A program made the position numbers and the translations under genes. A DNA stretch of 64,000 nt from Nitricoxidireducens sp046726235 (GTDB lineage Bacteria > Pseudomonadota > Gammaproteobacteria > Burkholderiales > Rhodocyclaceae), in the NCBI GenBank assembly GCA_046726235.1, contig JBKPAD010000011.1, positions 56,399-120,398 of the forward strand, in the 5' to 3' direction. Each line of letters begins with the position of its first letter. Within the stretch, counting starts at the first letter, position 1. This document shows positions 1 through 9,700 of the stretch, in pieces. Under the pieces are notes generated by a model. It saw only the letters and a program-made list of their open reading frames with translations. It was not told the DNA's origin and searched no databases.

Positions 1-232
1 TCTGTTCCTTGAGGCGCTTGATTTCCTCGATTTCCTTGTCGAGCGCCGCAATCTCCGACTTCAGGAATGCATTCTTGCCTTCCTGGGCGCTGACGTAGCC
101 GTTGATCGCGCCGTAGCCCAGGAACCAGATGAGTGCGGCGACCCCCGCAATGACGCCAGCAAAGGCGAAGAACTGCTGTCGCCGCGCCTTGCGGCGCTCT
201 TCGCGCCAGGGGAGGAGGTTAACGCGGATCAC
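1..232 (-). CDS. pilN: PilN, type IV pilus inner-membrane assembly protein (5' part only)
   Basis: The gene runs off the left edge of the window, so only about 77 N-terminal residues are visible. It opens with a GTG that overlaps the pilM stop by four bases. The protein begins IRVNLLPWREERR, the signature N-terminus of PilN, which in this family binds PilM in the cytoplasm. A membrane segment at about residues 20-40 and a charged coiled-coil stretch rich in Glu and Lys follow. PilN works with PilM, PilO and PilP in the alignment subcomplex of the type IV pilus. The coupling to pilM supports the call. Confidence 0.9.
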   Translation of the reverse strand, partial: MIRVNLLPWREERRKARRQQFFAFAGVIAGVAALIWFLGYGAINGYVSAQEGKNAFLKSEIAALDKEIEEIKRLKEQ

Positions 233-1305
233 TCGTCGAACCTCCGCAAGGCTAGCCCGCAAGCGACCATCAGGGACGGTGCATCGGCGGCCAGCTGCTT
301 GGCGCGCACCTTCGACGAAGCCGTCATGCGCGCGAACGGATTGGCGATCGCCACCGGCACCTGGCAGCGTTCGGCGACGATGTCCCCGACGCCGGGCAGA
401 ATCGCGCAGCCGCCGGAAAGCACGATGCGATCGACGTGGCCGTGGGGCGTCGAGGTAAAGAAGAACTGCAGGGCGCGCGAAGCCTCGAGCGCCAGGCTTT
501 CGAGGAAAGGCCGCAACAGTTCGGCCTCATAGTTCTCCGGCAGCGATCCGCTGCGTTTTCCGGCTTCCGCTTCCTCGAAGCTCATGCCGTAAGTACGCAT
601 GATGTCCTGGGTCAGCTGGCTGCCGCCGAAGGCCTGCTCGCGTGTATAGACAGGCTGGTCGTTCTGCATCATCGCCACGTTCATGACGTTCGATCCGACG
701 TCGACGAGCGCGATGATCTGGTCCTTGCCTTCGCCGGGGAACTGCTTCTGGATCAGCTCGAATGCCGCCTGCGCCGCATAGGACTCGACGTCGACGACCA
801 GCGGCTTCAGGCCGGCCGCCTCGACGGCGGCGACGCGGTCTTCGACCTTTTCCTTGCGCGACGCGGCGATCAGCACCTCGACTTCGTCAGGGCTCGGCGC
901 CGGTCCGATGACCTGGAAGTCGAGATTCACCTCGTCGAGCGCGAACGGTATGTACTGGTTGGCCTCGCTCTCGACCTGAACTTCCATCTCCTGCTCGCGC
1001 AGGTCGGCCGGAAGGACGATCTTCTTGGTGATCACCGCCGCGGTCGGCAGGGCGAGAGCCACGTATTTGGTGGAAGTGCCCAGGCGATCCCAGCAGCGGC
1101 TGATGCTGTCGCTGACGACCTCGAGATTGGCGATATTGCCGTCGACGACCGCATCCTTGGGCAGCAGCTCGATCGCATAGCGCTCGATCCGATAATCCCC
1201 GTCGCCGCCGCCCGAGAGCTCGACCATCTTGACGGCGAACGAACTGATGTCCACGCCGATCAGCGGACGGGCCTTCGGGTTGAAGATCGAGAGGTCGATC
1301 TGCAA
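229..1305 (-). CDS. pilM: PilM, actin-like ATPase of the type IV pilus alignment complex
   Basis: This 358-residue protein is cytoplasmic and has the actin/FtsA fold. IGVDISSFAVKMVEL near residue 16 is the first phosphate loop, ALVDVGSNVMNVAM near residue 200 the second, and LSGGCAILPGV near residue 296 the adenosine motif. PilM binds the N-terminus of PilN, and the two genes overlap here by four bases. The best start is TTG at 1305, with an AGAGG ribosome site a few bases upstream and no better ATG. It is the first gene of a leftward pil operon (pilMNOPQ is the usual order) and diverges from the class A penicillin-binding protein, a common betaproteobacterial arrangement. Confidence 0.95.
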   Translation of the reverse strand: MQIDLSIFNPKARPLIGVDISSFAVKMVELSGGGDGDYRIERYAIELLPKDAVVDGNIANLEVVSDSISRCWDRLGTSTKYVALALPTAAVITKKIVLPADLREQEMEVQVESEANQYIPFALDEVNLDFQVIGPAPSPDEVEVLIAASRKEKVEDRVAAVEAAGLKPLVVDVESYAAQAAFELIQKQFPGEGKDQIIALVDVGSNVMNVAMMQNDQPVYTREQAFGGSQLTQDIMRTYGMSFEEAEAGKRSGSLPENYEAELLRPFLESLALEASRALQFFFTSTPHGHVDRIVLSGGCAILPGVGDIVAERCQVPVAIANPFARMTASSKVRAKQLAADAPSLMVACGLALRRFDE

Positions 1306-1344
1306 TGGATTTCCTCTGTTGATTCAGTCCCTTACGAGACCTAT

Positions 1345-1373
1345 TAATAATCTACTTTAGATGCTAGCAGCAA
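1345..1373 (-). promoter_or_regulatory. Candidate promoter of the pil operon
   Basis: Reading leftward, TTGCTG (1373-1368) and TTATTA (1350-1345) are separated by 17 bases in a locally AT-rich stretch about 40 bases before the pilM start. This resembles a sigma-70 promoter. It is inferred from spacing and composition only. Confidence 0.35.
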
Positions 1374-1446
1374 CTATATCGGCTGTAAAGCCAAATTATT
1401 GAGTCGTATCAGTGGCCTGTGGCCCGGTCGCGACACCGACGGCCGA

Positions 1447-1452
1447 TATAAT
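1447..1452 (+). promoter_or_regulatory. Candidate -10 box for the penicillin-binding protein gene
   Basis: A perfect TATAAT lies about 30 bases before the TTG chosen as the start of the penicillin-binding protein. No convincing -35 box is visible at the expected distance. If this is the promoter, the longer reading frame that opens at 1399 cannot be the translated form, which is one reason for the start chosen. Confidence 0.35.
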
Positions 1453-1482
1453 AGGCGCCCGTTTCCGGTCACGAGCATTTTC

Positions 1483-3837
1483 TTGCCCTCCAAAATTCGC
1501 TGGTTCTTGCTGCCGATCCTCCTGCTGGTCGGAACGGCACTCATGATGGTCGCGCTCGCGGGCATCGTCTTCATCCTCGCCTATCCGCAGTTGCCCTCCG
1601 TCGAGGTCCTCACCGACTACCGGCCGAAGATTCCCCTGCGCGTATTCACGGCTGACGGCCACCTGATCGGCGAGTTCGGCGAGGAACGTCGCGACTTCGT
1701 CCGCATCGGCGACGTTCCCGCAGTGATGAAGCAGGCCATCCTGGCCGCGGAGGACGAGCGTTTCTACCAGCACCCGGGCATCGACACGCTTGGCGTGCTG
1801 CGCGCCGCGTACTCGAACTTCGTCAGCGGCGGGCGGCGCCAGGGTTCCTCGACGATCACCATGCAGGTGGCGCGCAACTTCTTCCTCTCCAGCGAGAAGA
1901 CCTACACGCGCAAGATCTACGAAGCGCTGCTGGCCTTCAAGATCGAGCACAACCTGTCGAAGGACGAGATCCTGCAGATCTACGTCAACCAGATCTATCT
2001 CGGCCAGCGCGCCTACGGCTTTTCGGCAGCAGCGCAGATCTACTACGGCAAGCCCCTCAAGACGCTGAGCGTCGCCGAAGCGGCGATGCTCGCCGGCCTG
2101 CCCAAGGCGCCGTCCGCCTACAACCCGGTCGCCAACCCCAAGCGCGCGCGCCTGCGCCAGATGTACGTCCTGCGCCGCATGCTGGAGCTCGGCCATATCG
2201 ACGACAAGCAGTTCGCGGCTGCGGAAAAGGAGCAATTGCGCATCAAGCGCGACGTCAACGACTTCGGCGTGCACGCCGACTACGTCGCCGAGATGGCGCG
2301 CCAGATCGCCTACGAGCGTTTCCAGGAGGAGGCGTATAGCCAGGGGCTGCGCGTCGTCACCACGATCCTCAAGGATGACCAGGAAGCCGCCTACGCCAGC
2401 CTGCGCAAGGGTGTCATGGACTACGACCGTCGCCACGGCTACCGTGGGGCCGAGGCCTACGTCGACATGAAGGAGGTCAAGAAGGACGACGACGAGGAAC
2501 TCGAGGAACTGCTGCAGGACTTCCTCGACGCCGACGACCTCAAGCCCGCCATCGTGCTCGATGCCGACGCCAAGCGCCTGCGCGCCTACCTGCGCGGCGG
2601 CGAGATCGTCACCGTCTCCGGCGACGGCCTCAAGTTCGCGGCGCGCATGCTCGACGACAAGGCGCCGGCCAACAAGCGCCTGCGTCGCGGCGCCGTGGTC
2701 CGCCTGCAGAAAGGCGAGAAGGAGTGGCAGGTCAGCCAGTTGCCGGAGGTCGAGGCCGCCTTCGTCGCCGCCAGCCCGATCGACGGCGCCGTGCGCGCGC
2801 TGGTCGGCGGCTTCGATTTCAGCCGCAACAAGTTCAACCACGTCACGCTCGCCTGGCGCCAGCCAGGCTCGAGCTTCAAGCCCTTCATCTACTCGGCGGC
2901 GCTAGAAAAGGGCTACTCGCCCGCCTCCGTCATCGAGGACGAGCCGATCTCCATCTCGGCCGCGGAGACTGGCAGCCAGGACTGGGAGCCGAAGAACTAC
3001 GACGGCAAGTACGAAGGCCCGATGTCGATGCGCACGGCGTTGACCAAGTCCAAGAACATGGTCTCGATCCGCATCCTGCGCGCGATCGGCACCCAGTATG
3101 CGCAGGACTACGCCACCCGCTTCGGCTTCGACGCGGAAAAACATCCGCCCTACCTGACCATGGCGCTCGGCGCCGGCTCGGTAACGCCGTGGCAGCACCT
3201 GACGGCCTATTCGGTGTTCGCCAACGGCGGCTATCGGATCGAACCCCACGTCGTCAAGCAGATCCTCGACAACCAGGGCAACGTGCTCGCCTCGACCGAA
3301 CCGGTGGTCGCCGGCGACGAGAGCCTGCGCGTCATCGATGCGCGCAACGCCTGGCTGATGGACAGCATGATGCACGACGTCACACGCCGGGGAACCGCCG
3401 CCCGCGCCGCGCAGCAGCTCAAGCGCCACGACCTCGCCGGCAAGACCGGCACCACCAACGACTACATCGACGCCTGGTTCTGCGGCTACCAGCCGACCGT
3501 CGTCGGCGTCGCCTGGATTGGTTTCGACCTGCCGAAGAAACTCGGCAACGGCGAGACCGGCGGCTCGGCCGCCCTGCCGATCTGGATCGGCTTCATGGAC
3601 AAGGCGCTCAAGGGAGTGCCCGAGAGCTACATGGATGCACCGGACGGCCTGATCAGCATCAACGCCGAAGATCCGGGCGGGCGCGGGACGGTACGCGAAT
3701 ACATCTACCGCGAGCACATCCCGCCGCCGCCACCGGAAGACCTGCTCGCGCCGGTTCCGGGGCCGACGCCGGCTCCCGAGCAGCCCCCGGCGCCGGTACA
3801 GGACGCGCGGCCGAAGCCGGTGGAGAAGAAGCTCTAG
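1483..3837 (+). CDS. mrcA: Penicillin-binding protein 1A, bifunctional transglycosylase/transpeptidase
   Basis: This enzyme polymerises and crosslinks peptidoglycan. The protein is about 784 residues from a TTG start. It has one N-terminal membrane anchor (about residues 7-37), then a family 51 glycosyltransferase with AAEDERFYQHPG near residue 90 (catalytic Glu) and GSSTITMQVARN. An OB-like insertion with an acidic stretch follows, then the transpeptidase with SSFK near residue 461 (catalytic Ser), SKN near 522 and KTGTT near 653. The C-terminus is Pro-rich. The frame is open back to a TTG at 1399, but a TATAAT at 1447 argues for the later start. The stop codon shares its CTAG with the convergent cyaY stop. 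Confidence 0.95.
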   Translation: MPSKIRWFLLPILLLVGTALMMVALAGIVFILAYPQLPSVEVLTDYRPKIPLRVFTADGHLIGEFGEERRDFVRIGDVPAVMKQAILAAEDERFYQHPGIDTLGVLRAAYSNFVSGGRRQGSSTITMQVARNFFLSSEKTYTRKIYEALLAFKIEHNLSKDEILQIYVNQIYLGQRAYGFSAAAQIYYGKPLKTLSVAEAAMLAGLPKAPSAYNPVANPKRARLRQMYVLRRMLELGHIDDKQFAAAEKEQLRIKRDVNDFGVHADYVAEMARQIAYERFQEEAYSQGLRVVTTILKDDQEAAYASLRKGVMDYDRRHGYRGAEAYVDMKEVKKDDDEELEELLQDFLDADDLKPAIVLDADAKRLRAYLRGGEIVTVSGDGLKFAARMLDDKAPANKRLRRGAVVRLQKGEKEWQVSQLPEVEAAFVAASPIDGAVRALVGGFDFSRNKFNHVTLAWRQPGSSFKPFIYSAALEKGYSPASVIEDEPISISAAETGSQDWEPKNYDGKYEGPMSMRTALTKSKNMVSIRILRAIGTQYAQDYATRFGFDAEKHPPYLTMALGAGSVTPWQHLTAYSVFANGGYRIEPHVVKQILDNQGNVLASTEPVVAGDESLRVIDARNAWLMDSMMHDVTRRGTAARAAQQLKRHDLAGKTGTTNDYIDAWFCGYQPTVVGVAWIGFDLPKKLGNGETGGSAALPIWIGFMDKALKGVPESYMDAPDGLISINAEDPGGRGTVREYIYREHIPPPPPEDLLAPVPGPTPAPEQPPAPVQDARPKPVEKKL

Positions 3838-4151
3838 CCGAGCGAGACCGGCTCGCCGGCCTGTTCCGACAGGCAGCGCGACAGCGCCGCCATCAGTTCC
3901 TCGCCGTTGCGCGCCGCCACCCAACGCCCATCCTCGGGCTTGAAGTGGTAACCGCCGGAGCGCGCGGCGACCCAAATCTCGCGCGCTGCGGTATGACGAT
4001 TGACGATGACCTTGGTGCCGTCGTCGAACTCGATTTCGATGACGCCGCCGGGCTTGATCTCGAAGTCGATATCCGCCTCGACGCCCTCCAGGGCCGCCTC
4101 GATCCGGGCCAGCATGGCATCGGCCAACTGATTGAATTCGCGCTCTTCCAA
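3834..4151 (-). CDS. cyaY: Iron-sulfur cluster assembly regulator CyaY (bacterial frataxin)
   Basis: CyaY is a small cytoplasmic iron-binding protein that modulates IscS-dependent Fe-S cluster assembly. The 105-residue product matches the usual length of about 106. It has the acidic N-terminal helix (LEEREFNQLADAML) and the frataxin sheet with GGVIEIEFDDGTKVIVN and EIWVAARSGGYHF. The start is TTG at 4151, behind a GGGGG stretch; the frame is open further upstream but that part does not look like frataxin. It is divergent from lptM, 45 bases away, the same neighbourhood as the cyaY-lptM-dap genes of other proteobacteria. Confidence 0.93.
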   Translation of the reverse strand: MEEREFNQLADAMLARIEAALEGVEADIDFEIKPGGVIEIEFDDGTKVIVNRHTAAREIWVAARSGGYHFKPEDGRWVAARNGEELMAALSRCLSEQAGEPVSLG

Positions 4152-4196
4152 GAAAACCCCCGTGTTAGGATTTGCCTCTTTTTTGGAATCAGTCAG

Positions 4197-4391
4197 ATGC
4201 GCAGACTGCTCGTTTCCGCGGCCCTTTTCGCCCTGCTCGCCGGCTGCGGCACCAAGGGTCCGCTGACCCTGCCGCCCGGCCCTCCGGGACCGCCGCTGTT
4301 CGGCAATCCGTCGCCGCCGCCACCGACAAAGAAGCCTACGGCCGATGATAGCAACAAGCCCGCCGAACCCGCGCCGGAGCAACGCAAGTGA
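4197..4391 (+). CDS. lptM: LptM (YifL-type) small lipoprotein
   Basis: This is a 64-residue lipoprotein. A short signal peptide ends in the lipobox LLAGC with Cys17, followed by GTKGPLTLPP, the conserved start of the mature LptM/YifL family. In Enterobacteria this lipoprotein binds the LptDE outer-membrane translocon and helps its disulfide maturation. The rest is a Pro/Lys-rich tail. The stop overlaps the lysA start in a GTGA arrangement, so the two are probably translated together. The lptM-lysA pairing is widespread. Confidence 0.85.
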   Translation: MRRLLVSAALFALLAGCGTKGPLTLPPGPPGPPLFGNPSPPPPTKKPTADDSNKPAEPAPEQRK

Positions 4392-5644
4392 GCGCCTTCC
4401 AGTCCCGCGGCGGCAAGCTGCATGCCGAAGGCGTAGCCCTCGACGACATCGCCGCCCAATACGGCACTCCCTGCTACGTCTACTCGCGCGCGGCATTGAC
4501 CGCCGCCTATGACGGCTACCGTGCCGCGCTGCACGCCCACGGTCGCGACGGCAACGCCACCGTCTGCTACGCCGTCAAGGCCAACTCGAACCTCGCGGTG
4601 CTGAACGTCTTCGCCCGCCTGGGCGCAGGCTTCGACATCGTGTCCGGCGGCGAACTCGCCCGCGTGCTCGCCGCGGGCGGCGACGCCGCCAAGGTCGTGT
4701 TCTCCGGCGTCGGCAAGTCGCGCGACGAAATGCGCGCCGCGCTCGAGGCCGGCATCCGCTGCTTCAACGTCGAATCGCCGGCCGAACTCGATCAGCTCGA
4801 TGCCGTCGCCGGCAGCCTCGGCAAGCGCGCGCCGATCGCCTTCCGGGTGAATCCGGATGTCGATCCGAAGACACATCCCTACATCTCGACCGGCCTCAAG
4901 ACCAGCAAGTTCGGCGTCGCCTATGCCGACGCGCTGGCGCTGTATCGCCGCGCGCGCTCCCTAGCCAACATCGACATCCGCGGCATCGACTGCCACATCG
5001 GCTCCCAGCTGCTCGACCCGGCGCCCGCTGCCGAAGCGGCGGAAAAGGTCCTGGTTCTAGTCGACGCGCTGGCCGCCGAGGGCATCACCCTCGCCCACAT
5101 CGACATCGGCGGCGGCATGGGCATCCGCTACCGCGACGAACCAGCGCTGTCCGCCACCGAGTATCTCGAGCCGGCGCTGAAGGTGCTCGACGGCCGCAAG
5201 GAGCACGTGCTGCTGGAACCCGGCCGCTCGCTGGTCGGCAACGCCGGCCTGTTGCTCACCCGCGTCGAAGTCCTCAAGCACGCCGAGGAGCGCAACTTCG
5301 CCGTCGTCGACGCGGCGATGAACGACCTCGCGCGGCCCGCCCTCTACGACGCCTGGCACGACATCGTCGCCGTCGCGCCGCACGATGGAGCGGCGACCGC
5401 CTACGACATCGTCGGCCCGGTGTGCGAATCCGGCGACTTCCTCGGCCACGGCCGCGAGCTCGCGCTGCGGCAGGGCGACCTGCTCGCCATCATGTCGGCC
5501 GGTGCCTACGGCATGGCGATGAGCTCCAACTACAACACGCGTCCGCGCGCCGCCGAAGTCATGGTGGACGGCGACCGCGTGCATCTCGTCCGCCGCCGCG
5601 AGGAACTCGCACAGCTGATGGCGCTCGAATCGGTCCTGCCGTAG
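4388..5644 (+). CDS. lysA: Diaminopimelate decarboxylase
   Basis: This PLP enzyme carries out the last step of lysine synthesis, meso-diaminopimelate to L-lysine plus CO2. The 418-residue product is of normal length. CYAVKANSN near residue 60 carries the PLP lysine, HIDIGGGMGIRY near 238 and EPGRSLVGNAG near 278 bind the phosphate, and PVCESGDFLG near 344 supplies the active-site Cys across the dimer. The start is a GTG overlapping the lptM stop. dapF, the enzyme of the preceding step, lies 18 kb away at 23392-24237. Confidence 0.97.
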   Translation: MSAFQSRGGKLHAEGVALDDIAAQYGTPCYVYSRAALTAAYDGYRAALHAHGRDGNATVCYAVKANSNLAVLNVFARLGAGFDIVSGGELARVLAAGGDAAKVVFSGVGKSRDEMRAALEAGIRCFNVESPAELDQLDAVAGSLGKRAPIAFRVNPDVDPKTHPYISTGLKTSKFGVAYADALALYRRARSLANIDIRGIDCHIGSQLLDPAPAAEAAEKVLVLVDALAAEGITLAHIDIGGGMGIRYRDEPALSATEYLEPALKVLDGRKEHVLLEPGRSLVGNAGLLLTRVEVLKHAEERNFAVVDAAMNDLARPALYDAWHDIVAVAPHDGAATAYDIVGPVCESGDFLGHGRELALRQGDLLAIMSAGAYGMAMSSNYNTRPRAAEVMVDGDRVHLVRRREELAQLMALESVLP

Positions 5645-5651
5645 GTTCCCG

Positions 5652-6749
5652 ATGAAGTTGCGCCTCGTCCTGCTCTGCGCCCTCGCGCTGCTCGCGGCCT
5701 GCGATCGCAAGCCCGAGCAGAAGAAGTCCGGGCCGCCGCCGACGCTGGTGACGACGACGCAGGTGACGAGCGGCGCCTTCGAGGTCGCGGAGGAGACCCT
5801 CGGCACGCTCGAGGCACTGATCGATCCGAAGCTCGGCGCCGAAGTCGCGGGCAGGGTCGTCAAGGTCAGCGCCGGCGCCGGCAAGCGCGTAAAGCAGGGC
5901 GAAGTCCTCGCCGTCATCGATGCCGCCGACTTCGCGCTGCAGAGCCAGGCCGAGCAGGCCGAGGCGCGCCGCCTGGAAGCCCTGCTCGCGCAGCAGGAGC
6001 GCCTCGTCGAACGCCAGGAAAGCCTCGTCGCACGCGGCTTCATCTCGAAGAACGCCGCCGATGACGCGAAGGCCCAGCGCGCCGCCATCGCCGAGCAGCT
6101 CGCTGCCGCACGAGCCCGCGCCGACGTCGGCCGCCGCAGCGTCGGCAAGACCACCGTGCGGGCGCCGCTGGACGGCATCATCGAAACCCAGTTCGTCTCG
6201 ACCGGCGACTACGTCAAGGTCGGCGATCCGCTGTTCCAGTTCGTGTCGGATCGCCGCCTGCGCGCCCACCTGCCCTATCCCGAGAGCGCCGCGACGCGCC
6301 TGCAGAAGGGTCTGCCGGTGAAGCTGACCTCGCCGCAGGCGCCCGGCAGGACCTTCGAGGGGCGCATCGCCGAGATCAAGCCGATGGTCGCCGAAGGCAG
6401 CCGCGCGCTCGACGTGCTGGTCGACCTCGACAACGACGGCAGCCTGCGTCCCGGCGGCACGGTCAACGCCGCGGTGCAGATCGCCGCCAAGAGCGAGGCC
6501 CTGCTGGTGCCCGAGCAAAGCGTGGTGCTGCGGCCGGCCGGCAAGGTCGTGTATGCGCTGGTCGACGGCAAGGCCCAGCAGCGCGTGGTGCAAGTCGGCG
6601 CCAAGCGCGGCGGCAAGGTGGAAATCCTTTCCGGCGTGAAGGCCGGCGAAACCGTCGTGCTCGACGGCGCCGGCTTCCTCACCAACGGCGCCGCCGTCGC
6701 CGTCAAGGCCGTCGAAGCGAAACCCGGGGCAAAACCCGAAGCGAAATGA
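5652..6749 (+). CDS. RND efflux periplasmic adaptor (membrane fusion lipoprotein)
   Basis: This 365-residue adaptor links an inner-membrane RND pump to an outer-membrane channel. It is a predicted lipoprotein: the signal peptide ends LLAAC with Cys17. A lipoyl half-domain (GAEVAGRVVKVSAGAGKRV), an alpha-helical hairpin at about residues 90-150, the second lipoyl half (TVRAPLDGIIETQF) and beta-barrel and membrane-proximal domains follow in HlyD/AcrA order. It starts eight bases after lysA and overlaps the pump gene by four bases (ATGA). No outer-membrane channel gene is nearby, so the pair probably shares a TolC-type channel encoded elsewhere. The substrate cannot be told from sequence. Confidence 0.93.
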   Translation: MKLRLVLLCALALLAACDRKPEQKKSGPPPTLVTTTQVTSGAFEVAEETLGTLEALIDPKLGAEVAGRVVKVSAGAGKRVKQGEVLAVIDAADFALQSQAEQAEARRLEALLAQQERLVERQESLVARGFISKNAADDAKAQRAAIAEQLAAARARADVGRRSVGKTTVRAPLDGIIETQFVSTGDYVKVGDPLFQFVSDRRLRAHLPYPESAATRLQKGLPVKLTSPQAPGRTFEGRIAEIKPMVAEGSRALDVLVDLDNDGSLRPGGTVNAAVQIAAKSEALLVPEQSVVLRPAGKVVYALVDGKAQQRVVQVGAKRGGKVEILSGVKAGETVVLDGAGFLTNGAAVAVKAVEAKPGAKPEAK

Positions 6750-9700
6750 CGCTCCCCGAGCTTTCCATCAAGCGCCACGTCCTGGCGTGGATGCTCTCGG
6801 CGGTGCTGGTGCTGTTCGGCGTCATCTCGTTCAACCGCATCGGCATGGACCGCCTGCCGTACATCGAGTTTCCGGTGGTCTCGATCACGACCACGCTCAA
6901 GGGCGCCAACCCCGAGATCGTCGACTCGAGCGTCACCAACATCGTCGAGAGTTCGGTCAACAGCGTGCCGGGCATCGAGCACATCCAGTCGACGTCCTCG
7001 CCCGGCGTATCGGTCGTCAACGTCACCTTCGCCCTCGAGAAGAACGTCGACGTCGCCTTCAACGAGGTGCAGTCGAAGGTCAACCAGGCGCAGCGGCGGC
7101 TGCCGAAGGACGTCGATCCGCCGATCGTCGCCAAGGTCGAGACCAACGCCTCGCCGATCTTCTGGATGGCGCTGCAGGGCGACCGCACGCAGCAGCAGCT
7201 CAACAACTACGCCATCAACGTCGTCAAGAAGAAGCTCGAGACCATCGACGGCGTCGGCGAGGTTCGCCTCGGCGGCCGCCGCGACCGCACCATCCGCGTC
7301 AATCTCCTGCCCAGCCGCATGGCGGCGCTGGCCGTCACGCCGCAGGACATCACCGCCGCCTTCGCCAACGAGCACGTCCAGCTCGCCGGCGGCTTCGTCG
7401 TCGGCCAGGCCACCGAGAGCCTGGTCAAGCTCGACCTCGAATACCACACGCTCGACGGCCTCGCCGAGCTCGTCGTCGCCCAGCGCAACGGCGTCGCCAT
7501 CCACCTGCGCGAGGTCGCCGAACTCGAGGACGGCCTCACCGACAACCGCCAGCTGGCGCGCTTCAACGGCGAGACCACCGTCGGCCTCGGCGTCGTCAAG
7601 GTCGCCAACGCCAACACCGTCACCATCGTCGACCGCATCAAGGAAAAGCTGGCGACCGACATCGAGCCGGGGCTGCCGCCGGGCATGAAGATCACCGTCG
7701 TCTCCAACGACGCCGTGTTCATCCTCGAGATCGTGAACTCGCTCAAGGAGCACCTGATCGAGGGCACGCTGCTGGCCTCGCTGGTGGTCTGGTTCTTCCT
7801 GCGCTCGGTGCGCTCGACGCTGATCGTCGCGCTGGCCATCCCGGTGTCGCTGATGGGCGCCATCGCCGTCATCTACTTCTTCGGCTACACGCTGAACTCG
7901 CTGACGATGCTGGCGCTGCTGCTGCTGATCGGCGTCGTCGTCGACGACGCCATCGTGGTGCTTGAGAACATCTTCCGCCACCGCGAGGAGATCGATCCCG
8001 ACCCGCACGCCGCCGCCGTCAACGGCTCCAACGAGGTGGTCTTCGCCGTCATCGCCGCCACGCTCTCGCTGGTGTCGATCTTCGCGCCGGTGATCTTCCT
8101 CTCCGGCATCATCGGCCAGTTCTTCCGCTCCTTCGCCGTCGTCGTCACCTTCGGCGTGCTGGTGTCGCTGTTCGTCTCGCTGACGCTGACGCCGATGCTC
8201 TGCTCGCGCTACCTCAAGGTCGAAAAGCAGCACGGCCGCGTCTACCACCTGCTCGACGGCTTCCTCGGCGGCCTCGACCGCCTCTACGTCCGTTTGCTCG
8301 ACCGCGCGCTGCGGCATCGCTGGGGCGTCGTCGGCCTGACCGCGCTGGTCGTCGCCACGAGCGCCTTCTTCTTCATGAACGTCGGCAAGACCTTCGCGCC
8401 GGAGGAGGACGAGGGCCGCTTCCGCGTTTCGCTGCGCACCCCGCTCGGGTCGAGCATCGACTACACCGACGCCAAGCTGCGCGAGGTCGAGGCGATCCTC
8501 AACCGCTACCCGGAGATCCGCACCGAGTTCGCGCTGATCGGCCTCGGCACCGCCGGCCAGGTCAACCAGGGCACGGTCGTCGTGCGCATGGCGCCGCGCG
8601 AGGAGCGCAAGCGCAGCCAGCAGGAAGTCATCGCCGACATCCGCAAGGAACTCGCGGCGATTCCCGGCGCGCGCGCCTTCGCCGCGCCCTTCGCCATCGT
8701 CGGCGGCCAGCGCGGCGAACCACTGCAGTTCGTGCTGGCCGGCGACAACATCGACGAGATCGGCCGCCTGGCGAAGGAACTGCAGCAGAAGTTCGCCGCG
8801 CTGCCCGGCATCGGCCGCGTCGACAGCGACGTCCAGCTCGACCTGCCGCAGCTCGTGTTCAAGCCGGATCGCCTGCGCATCGCCAACGCCAATCTCTCGA
8901 CATCCGACGTGGCGCTCGCGGTCAACATGCTCACCGGCGGCGTCGATATCGCCAAGTTCAACGACGAGCCCGGCGACGGCCAGCGCTACGACATCCGCGT
9001 CAAGGCGCGCGAGGGCGAATTCACCCAGCCCTCGGACCTCTCGAAGATCTTCATCCGCAGCCGCGACGGCAAGATGGTGCGGCTGGATTCCGTCGCCCGC
9101 TTCGAGGAGAAGCTCGGCCCGGCGGTGATCGGGCGTTTTGACCTGCAATACGCCGCCACCTTCTACGCCACGCCGACGATGCCGCTCGGCGAAGCGGTCG
9201 AGCTGGTGCGCACGACGGCCGCCGAGACGCTGCCGGCCGGCTACCGCATCAAGATGATCGGTCAGGCCGAAGAGTTCGGCAAGACGATGAAGTACATGGT
9301 GTTCACCTTCGCGCTGGCGCTGGTGCTGCTCTACATGGTGCTGGCGAGCCAGTTCAATTCCTTCCTGCAGCCGGCGATCGTCATGCTGGCGCAGCCGCTC
9401 GCCGTCGTCGGCGGCGTCGCCGCGCTGTGGCTGTTCAACCAGTCGCTGAACATCTACTCGATGATCGGCCTCGTGCTGCTCGTCGGCCTGGTCGCCAAGA
9501 ACTCGATCCTGCTCGTCGACCTGACCAACCAGCGCCGCGACGCTGGCATGGCGGTCGATGACGCGCTGCGCAACGCCTGCCCGATCCGCATGCGGCCGGT
9601 GCTGATGACCTCGGCGACGGTGATCCTGGCGCTGTTCCCCGCGGCGCTCGGCCTCGGCGCCGGCGCCGAGACCAACCAGCCGCTGTCGATCGCCGTCATC

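Noticed and set aside
1399..1482. Upstream extension of the penicillin-binding protein
   Set aside because: The added 28 residues are unlike the family N-terminus and span a perfect TATAAT, so the later TTG start was used.
3834..3837. CTAG shared by convergent stops here and at 58000-58003 as a special signal
   Set aside because: Overlapping TAG stops on opposite strands produce CTAG automatically; two cases in a compact genome need no further explanation.
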